Part shown: positions 6,999 through 9,861 of the stretch, piece by piece | Layout: the number at the start of each line of letters is the position of its first letter | How positions within the stretch are numbered: the stretch's first letter is position 1 | Assembly (NCBI GenBank): GCA_030619985.1 | Contig: JAUXAI010000048.1 | Span: 1 to 9,861 of the forward strand | Direction of reading: 5' to 3' | From: a bacterium | GTDB taxonomy: Bacteria > UBP18 > UBA7526 | Length of the DNA: 9,861 nucleotides | The notes under the pieces: model-generated | Seen by the model: the letters and a program-made list of their open reading frames with translations, nothing else | Databases searched by the model: none | What the model was told of the DNA's origin: nothing | Made by a program: the position numbers and the translations under genes

Positions 6999-7475
6999 CT
7001 AATTTTTCGTGCTATCCAAAATGAGAGTGACCGGGCCATCGTTTTGAATCTCCAAGAGCATCTTTGCTCCGAATACCCCAGTTGCTACTTTGAGATTGCA
7101 TTCTCTCAAGAAGTTAATAAACTTCTCGTATAACTCTTCTGCCTTTTCTGGTTCTGCTGCCTGGGTAAAACTGGGTCTCCTCCCTTTCTTAGTATCCCCA
7201 TATAATGTAAACTGGGAGATGACTAAGGCCTCGCCCTCAATGTCCAGTAAAGAAAGATGAACCCCGCCCCTTTTCAAGGGGTCGGGGTTCATCCTATTCT
7301 TCTCATCCTCAAATATTCGCAGAGAGGAAACCTTGTCTGCCAAATACTTAGCATCTTCTTCCTGGTCATTCCTTCCTATTCCCAGGAGGATAACTATTCC
7401 CCGACCTATTTCTCCGACTATCTTTTCTCCCACAGAGACCTTTGCCTCTTTTACCCTTTGGATAACTGCTCTCAC
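6999..7475 (-). CDS. dtd: D-aminoacyl-tRNA deacylase with an extra 10-residue loop
   Basis: Removes D-amino acids (and glycine mischarged on tRNA-Ala) from tRNA, protecting translation in the cytoplasm. Family signatures are MRAVIQRV at the start, SQFTLYGD (87-94; the SQxTL motif), RRPSF and the cross-subunit Gly-cisPro motif in [11 protein letters not shown] (145-155; G147-P148). At 158 residues it is longer than the usual 145-150. Compared with E. coli DTD as I recall it, ten residues (64-73, [10 protein letters not shown]) are inserted between the conserved RMN and LSLLD; they are encoded by a near-perfect palindrome at 7256-7293. The catalytic motifs are intact, so the enzyme probably still works. 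The start is GTG at 7473-7475, sharing one base with the TAG stop of the ArsR gene, with AAAGGAAG upstream, which implies translational coupling. Confidence 0.95.
   Translation of the reverse strand: MRAVIQRVKEAKVSVGEKIVGEIGRGIVILLGIGRNDQEEDAKYLADKVSSLRIFEDEKNRMNPDPLKRGGVHLSLLDIEGEALVISQFTLYGDTKKGRRPSFTQAAEPEKAEELYEKFINFLRECNLKVATGVFGAKMLLEIQNDGPVTLILDSTKN
7256..7293. repeat. Palindromic in-frame insertion inside dtd
   Basis: Arms GATGAACCCCG (7256-7266) and CGGGGTTCATC (7283-7293) are perfect complements. Inside them CCCCTT (7267-7272) pairs with AAGGGG (7276-7281), leaving one unpaired base (7282) and a 3-base loop TTC: about 17 base pairs in 38 nt. Thirty of these bases (about 7257-7286) are extra relative to normal dtd genes, so the reading frame is preserved. 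Confidence 0.85.
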
Positions 7476-7777
7476 TACTTTCTTCCTTTAAGCTCTTTGC
7501 GAAGTAAGGCAACAAGATGAAGTGCCTGAGGGGAATCCTTTTCATATTTTATACTATAGTAGACCCATCTCTTACTCTGTCTATTCTTAACAAAGTTATT
7601 AGTCTCCAAGATCCCCAGATTACGAGAAACTCGGCTATGACTCATGCCAAGTTGGCGAGCGAGTTGAGTTACAGTCATTTCACTCTTTCTTAACAGAGTG
7701 GCAAGTAGTTTTAAACGGGTTTCGTTCCCCAGCGCTTTAAACGCCTTTAATAAAACCCTCATAGTAACCTTTCCCAT
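7475..7777 (-). CDS. ArsR-family winged-helix repressor without metal-binding cysteines
   Basis: A 100-residue (or 95-residue) dimeric DNA-binding repressor. The ArsR signature [18 protein letters not shown] is at 12-29, the helix-turn-helix [27 protein letters not shown] at 34-60 and the beta-wing [16 protein letters not shown] at 61-76, followed by a C-terminal dimerisation helix. There is no cysteine anywhere, and the metal site usually found in the first HTH helix (ELCVCDL-type) is replaced by EMTVTQL. With one histidine in the last helix the classical alpha5 site also looks incomplete, so a non-metal signal is likely. The ATG at 7777 has GAGG 11 bases upstream; an ATG at 7760-7762 with AAAGG five bases upstream is an equally good start. 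It heads the dtd-MBL operon and has a promoter/palindrome about 110 bp upstream, which suggests autorepression. The inducer is unknown. Confidence 0.9.
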   Translation of the reverse strand: MGKVTMRVLLKAFKALGNETRLKLLATLLRKSEMTVTQLARQLGMSHSRVSRNLGILETNNFVKNRQSKRWVYYSIKYEKDSPQALHLVALLRKELKGRK

Positions 7778-7883
7778 CTTTCGTATAACCTCTTTGGTGT
7801 TTTTCCTAAATTCTCAAATCATTAATCTTTACTATTTTATTCTACCGTAGATCTATAAATTAAATCTTCTAAATGTTTCGTCA

Positions 7884-7901
7884 TTTGCACATATGTGCAA
7901 A
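7884..7901. promoter_or_regulatory. 18-bp perfect palindrome, probable ArsR operator
   Basis: TTTGCACATATGTGCAAA is its own reverse complement and lies immediately downstream of the -10 box, covering the expected transcription start. The size and symmetry are typical of operators for dimeric ArsR repressors. The regulator encoded next downstream is of that family, so autorepression is the simplest reading. Confidence 0.72.
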
Positions 7902-7904
7902 CAT

Positions 7905-7933
7905 ATTTTATTACTTCAAACATTATTTGTCAA
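7905..7933 (-). promoter_or_regulatory. Sigma70-type promoter for arsR-dtd-MBL operon
   Basis: On the minus strand a perfect -35 box TTGACA (7928-7933) is followed by exactly 17 bases and a -10 box TAAAAT (7905-7910). The -35 box overlaps the stop codon of the HIT gene. The predicted start at about 7898 falls inside the palindrome, leaving an AT-rich leader of roughly 120 nt before the ArsR gene, in which I see no clear structure. Confidence 0.72.
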
Positions 7934-8412
7934 GATTGTTTTATTGTTTTTAGTAATTTCCTATAGGTATCCTTAGGTAATTCTGGGATGACTTTGACTT
8001 GGGCAATGGTGGGCATGAAATTTGCATCCCCGCTCCACCTGGGAACGATATGAATATGTAAGTGGTCCTCAATTCCGGCCCCAGCAATCTTTCCCAAGTT
8101 CATCCCGATATTGAATCCTTCTGGCTTCAGAGCCTTCTTAAGCCACCCGACACTTCTACTTACCAGCCCCATGAGTTCACTTAACTCTTCCCTATTCAAA
8201 TCCTCTAAGTTGGCCAGATGGCGATAGGGGGCAACCATAAGATGACCATTATTGTAGGGAAAGGTGTTCAAGAGAACGAAACACTTCTTCCCTCGAAATA
8301 GAAGATAATTCTTCCTGTCCTTCTTCTCTTTTGCCACCCGACAGAAGAGGCAGTTCTTCTCTTTTTCTCCCATAATATACTTCATCCTCCAGGGCGCCCA
8401 GATAATATCCAT
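7930..8412 (-). CDS. HIT-family nucleotide hydrolase/transferase (Ap4A phosphorylase-like)
   Basis: A 160-residue cytoplasmic protein of the histidine-triad superfamily, which cleaves nucleotide phosphoanhydrides or phosphoramidates such as Ap4A. The N-terminal IWAPWRMKYIMG is typical of the Ap4A-phosphorylase-like branch. C21 and C24 (CLFCR) form half of a zinc site. The NTFPYNNGHLMVAP segment (49-62) is the nucleotide pocket, and the catalytic triad HLHIHIVPRW (117-126; H117, H119, H121) is complete. The ATG at 8410-8412 has AGGGG five bases upstream and lies 8 bp after the HAD gene stop, so the two are surely co-transcribed. The stop codon overlaps the -35 box of the next operon. The physiological substrate is not determined by sequence. 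Confidence 0.93.
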   Translation of the reverse strand: MDIIWAPWRMKYIMGEKEKNCLFCRVAKEKKDRKNYLLFRGKKCFVLLNTFPYNNGHLMVAPYRHLANLEDLNREELSELMGLVSRSVGWLKKALKPEGFNIGMNLGKIAGAGIEDHLHIHIVPRWSGDANFMPTIAQVKVIPELPKDTYRKLLKTIKQS

Positions 8413-8420
8413 TCTTTCCC

Positions 8421-9110
8421 CTAAAGATAATTTAACAATTCTCTTACGCTGGAAATGATTAAATCCGGCTTTAATTCTTTGAAGTCTTCTTTTGTTTTCT
8501 TGCCGCTCAATACTGCTACGGTCTTCACTCCCACTCTCTTCCCCACTCTAATATCTATGGGATGGTCACCAACCATGATGGTTTCTTCTGGCTTACTTTT
8601 CAAAACCTTTAAGGCCTTCTCCAAACTATGGGGCTCAGGCTTAACTGGTCGAATGTCATCCCTGGTCAATAGAAGGTCATAGGCGAAATCGTTCTTACCC
8701 AATCCAATCTTTACCGCCTCTTTACAGTTTCGGGTAACAATTCCTATTCTTATTCCCTTCTCCTTTAATATCTTCAGAGTCTGCCCGGCGCCAGGAACGA
8801 CCTCTGCTTCTTGAGCGGCTGCCACTTCCCTCTTCCTTAAAAATCCCTCCGCTTCTTTATTAAACCTTTTTGCCTCTTCTGGGTTATGCTCCTTTAATTT
8901 CTCAGTTATTGTTTCCACCAATTCGATCAGAAAGAGGTCTTGGTAGAGAGTAGGGTCTACACCATACCTCTTCACTATAGAATAGACTTCTCGATAAATC
9001 TCCGGGAAGTTTAGATTCAACTGAACCAGGGTTCCATCAAAATCAAAAAGAACCGTAGTGATTTCTTTAAACCTAATCAAGATAGGCCTCACGTCGTTCG
9101 GCAATTTCAC
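8421..9110 (-). CDS. HAD-superfamily hydrolase, phosphoglycolate phosphatase-like
   Basis: A 229-residue cytoplasmic phosphatase of HAD subfamily I. Motif I is LFDFDGTLV with nucleophile D23 and acid/base D25. A helical cap domain covers about 30-95. Motif II is IVTRN (T126), motif III the lysine in RPVKPEP (K157), and motif IV MVGDHPIDIRVGKRVG (D182, D186). All catalytic residues are present. The closest general class is phosphoglycolate phosphatase/pyrophosphatase (Gph/PpaX), but the substrate cannot be assigned. I chose GTG at 9108-9110, which has AAGG six bases upstream; a GTG six codons in (9090-9092) lacks a ribosome binding site. The chosen ribosome binding site lies in one arm of a 13-bp perfect inverted repeat (9110-9122 with 9172-9184), which could fold in the mRNA and restrict translation. 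It is followed by the HIT gene. Confidence 0.92.
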   Translation of the reverse strand: MKLPNDVRPILIRFKEITTVLFDFDGTLVQLNLNFPEIYREVYSIVKRYGVDPTLYQDLFLIELVETITEKLKEHNPEEAKRFNKEAEGFLRKREVAAAQEAEVVPGAGQTLKILKEKGIRIGIVTRNCKEAVKIGLGKNDFAYDLLLTRDDIRPVKPEPHSLEKALKVLKSKPEETIMVGDHPIDIRVGKRVGVKTVAVLSGKKTKEDFKELKPDLIISSVRELLNYL

Positions 9111-9184
9111 CCCGCACCTTTTAAATATTCAGAATTTCTTGAATACTTAAATAATGCCTTTATGAATGCTAAAAAGGTGCGGGG
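9110..9184. repeat. 13-bp perfect inverted repeat covering the HAD gene start site
   Basis: CCCCGCACCTTTT (9110-9122) and AAAAGGTGCGGGG (9172-9184) are perfect complements separated by 49 bases. Within the spacer TATTCA (9126-9131) and TGAATA (9140-9145) form a second, nested inverted repeat. In the minus-strand transcript the downstream arm contains the AAGG ribosome binding site and the first base of the GTG start codon. I see no target-site duplication outside the arms. Confidence 0.8.
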
Positions 9185-9185
9185 C

Positions 9186-9340
9186 AAGCAGATTAGCACG
9201 GATTGACTAAACTGATTACAGGATGCACTTCGTTGGCATCCTAGAGAGCATAAATAATTAAGCATTGACACGGATTTAGCGATGAGAATCGGTGCTAATC
9301 CGTATCTTTTAATCTGTGCCCATCCGTGTAACTATTCAAA
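9186..9340. repeat. ATCCGTG/ATCTGTG repeat region with hairpin, between PHP and HAD genes
   Basis: The word ATCCGTG or its complement appears at least four times. GATTAGCAC (9191-9199) is inverted at GTGCTAATC (9292-9300), and ACACGGAT (9268-9275) is inverted at ATCCGTGT (9322-9329). A compact hairpin AGGATGC (9220-9226), 9-base loop ACTTCGTTG, GCATCCT (9236-9242) sits in the middle. No promoter could be assigned with confidence and there is no coding potential. The sequence at 9311-9327 matches 408-424 at 15 of 17 positions. Confidence 0.7.
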
Positions 9341-9350
9341 TTCCGATACT

Positions 9351-9861
9351 TCATAATAATTTATCTTTCCTTCGGATTTTACTTAAAAAAAGGATTGCAT
9401 ATGAAAGAGGCGAGAATAACCAGCCCCTCCCTTTAATTACCGCTTTTGCCCCTCTCAGATTTCTTAAGAATTCCTGGGGCTCATTGAAATCCTCTAACTC
9501 CATACAGGCATTTCCTATCTCAAAGTGGGTGTGAGCATCACTGCCTACGGCAGTGGTGATTTCATTATTCCGGGCAAACTGGCTTGCCCTCTTGCCACTT
9601 CTCCTGAAGAAACTTCGGGCGTTGAAGACCTCGATGATGTCTATCTCCTTAGAAAACTTGTATAGTTCTTCACCTAAACTATTAGCAATGAGAGGAATGA
9701 AGGGATGGGGAATGTAGACTAATCCTCCCTGCTTTTTAATCCTTCGTATCGTCTCCTCAGGTGACAATGAGTAAGGAATCCTCTCTTTCAGGAACAGGCC
9801 GATGATCTCACCTTTAGTAGTAAAGATTTCCTCCCCAGTAATTACTTTGATCTCAGCCTTC
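9351..9861 (-). CDS. PHP-domain metal-dependent phosphoesterase (3' part only)
   Basis: The C-terminal 169 residues of a polymerase-and-histidinol-phosphatase (PHP) domain protein; the frame is open to the right edge, so the N-terminal HxH metal motif is outside the window. Visible PHP features are TGEEIFTTKGEIIGLFL (8-24 of the fragment), which holds the glutamate of motif II, then SPEETIRRIKKQGGLVYIPHPF with its HP (52-53), FNARS (79-83) and GSDAHT (106-111), whose Asp and His are late metal ligands. These proteins hydrolyse phosphoesters such as nucleoside 3',5'-bisphosphates or histidinol phosphate; this one's substrate is unknown. The TTG at 9767 is not a plausible start because strongly conserved PHP sequence continues upstream. 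The basic tail RRKDKLL ends at a TGA just before a repeat-rich spacer. Confidence 0.88.
   Translation of the reverse strand, partial: KAEIKVITGEEIFTTKGEIIGLFLKERIPYSLSPEETIRRIKKQGGLVYIPHPFIPLIANSLGEELYKFSKEIDIIEVFNARSFFRRSGKRASQFARNNEITTAVGSDAHTHFEIGNACMELEDFNEPQEFLRNLRGAKAVIKGRGWLFSPLSYAILFLSKIRRKDKLL

Noticed and set aside
6991-7015. Hairpin AGCAC/GTGCT at the dtd stop as a transcription terminator
   Set aside because: The stem has only five pairs, lacks a following U-run on the transcript strand, and the MBL gene follows within 41 bp in the same direction.
9126-9145. TATTCA/TGAATA inverted repeat as a dif site for the Xer recombinase
   Set aside because: The arms are short and do not resemble the conserved dif arms; it is better explained as part of the nested repeat before the HAD gene.
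453-9534. Plus-strand open reading frames of 60-174 codons across the window
   Set aside because: All lie opposite strongly conserved minus-strand genes or repeats, have no family motifs, and show the low-complexity composition expected of antisense shadows.
9351-9767. A complete 138-residue protein starting at TTG 9767
   Set aside because: The open frame and conserved PHP-domain sequence continue upstream to the window edge, so this is an internal codon of a truncated gene.

Overview
The window is a densely packed bacterial chromosome segment in which every convincing gene lies on the minus strand, so transcription runs from high to low coordinates. No rRNA, tRNA, phage, IS transposase or CRISPR array is visible. 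The coding sequence is lysine- and isoleucine-rich at moderate GC. The spacers carry several families of short, degenerate inverted or tandem repeats (TTACGGTTACG-like, ATCCGTG/ATCTGTG-like and AAATTACAAATTCC-like). A 23S-rRNA-intervening-type four-helix bundle gene is present. This mix suits an uncultured candidate-phylum bacterium (Omnitrophota or a similar lineage is my guess) or a deltaproteobacterium-like genome; the taxon is an inference, not a reading.

Layout in the direction of transcription: (1) 9861-9351, the 3' part of a PHP-domain metal-dependent phosphoesterase gene. (2) 9350-9111, a repeat-rich spacer with a 13-bp perfect inverted repeat that covers the ribosome binding site of the next gene. 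(3) 9110-7930, a HAD-family phosphatase followed 8 bp later by a HIT-family nucleotide-binding protein. (4) 7933-7884, a sigma70-like promoter overlapping the HIT stop codon, followed by an 18-bp perfect palindrome that looks like an ArsR operator. (5) 7777-6331, an operon of an ArsR-family repressor, D-aminoacyl-tRNA deacylase (dtd) and a glyoxalase-II-like metallo-beta-lactamase hydrolase. The dtd gene contains an in-frame 30-nt insertion that forms a hairpin. (6) 6330-6193, a second repeat-rich spacer. (7) 6192-5305, a XerC/XerD-type tyrosine recombinase. (8) 5280-4797, a four-helix bundle gene flanked by inverted AT-rich repeats, apparently wedged into the cluster. (9) 4767-449, a tight block of a DHH-CBS-CBS-tRNA nucleotidyltransferase fusion, an M50 site-2-type protease and tryptophanyl-tRNA synthetase (trpS). 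(10) 448-259, a third repeat-rich spacer, then the start of scpA (kleisin subunit of the SMC-ScpAB condensin), cut by the window edge.

The genes are mostly housekeeping: tRNA quality control and charging (dtd, CCA-type polymerase, trpS), chromosome maintenance (Xer recombinase, ScpA) and small-molecule hydrolases. I recall xer / DHH-CBS-nucleotidyltransferase / M50 / trpS / scpA being neighbours in other bacterial lineages, so that half is probably an old conserved cluster, with the four-helix bundle unit a later arrival.

I see no complete new defence or mobile system. The items most worth a second look are the palindromic in-frame insertion in dtd, the ArsR promoter/operator controlling a tRNA-proofreading gene, the hairpin over the HAD start site, and the repeat-flanked four-helix bundle cassette. 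No gene-free stretch exceeds 300 bases; the longest is 240 bases.
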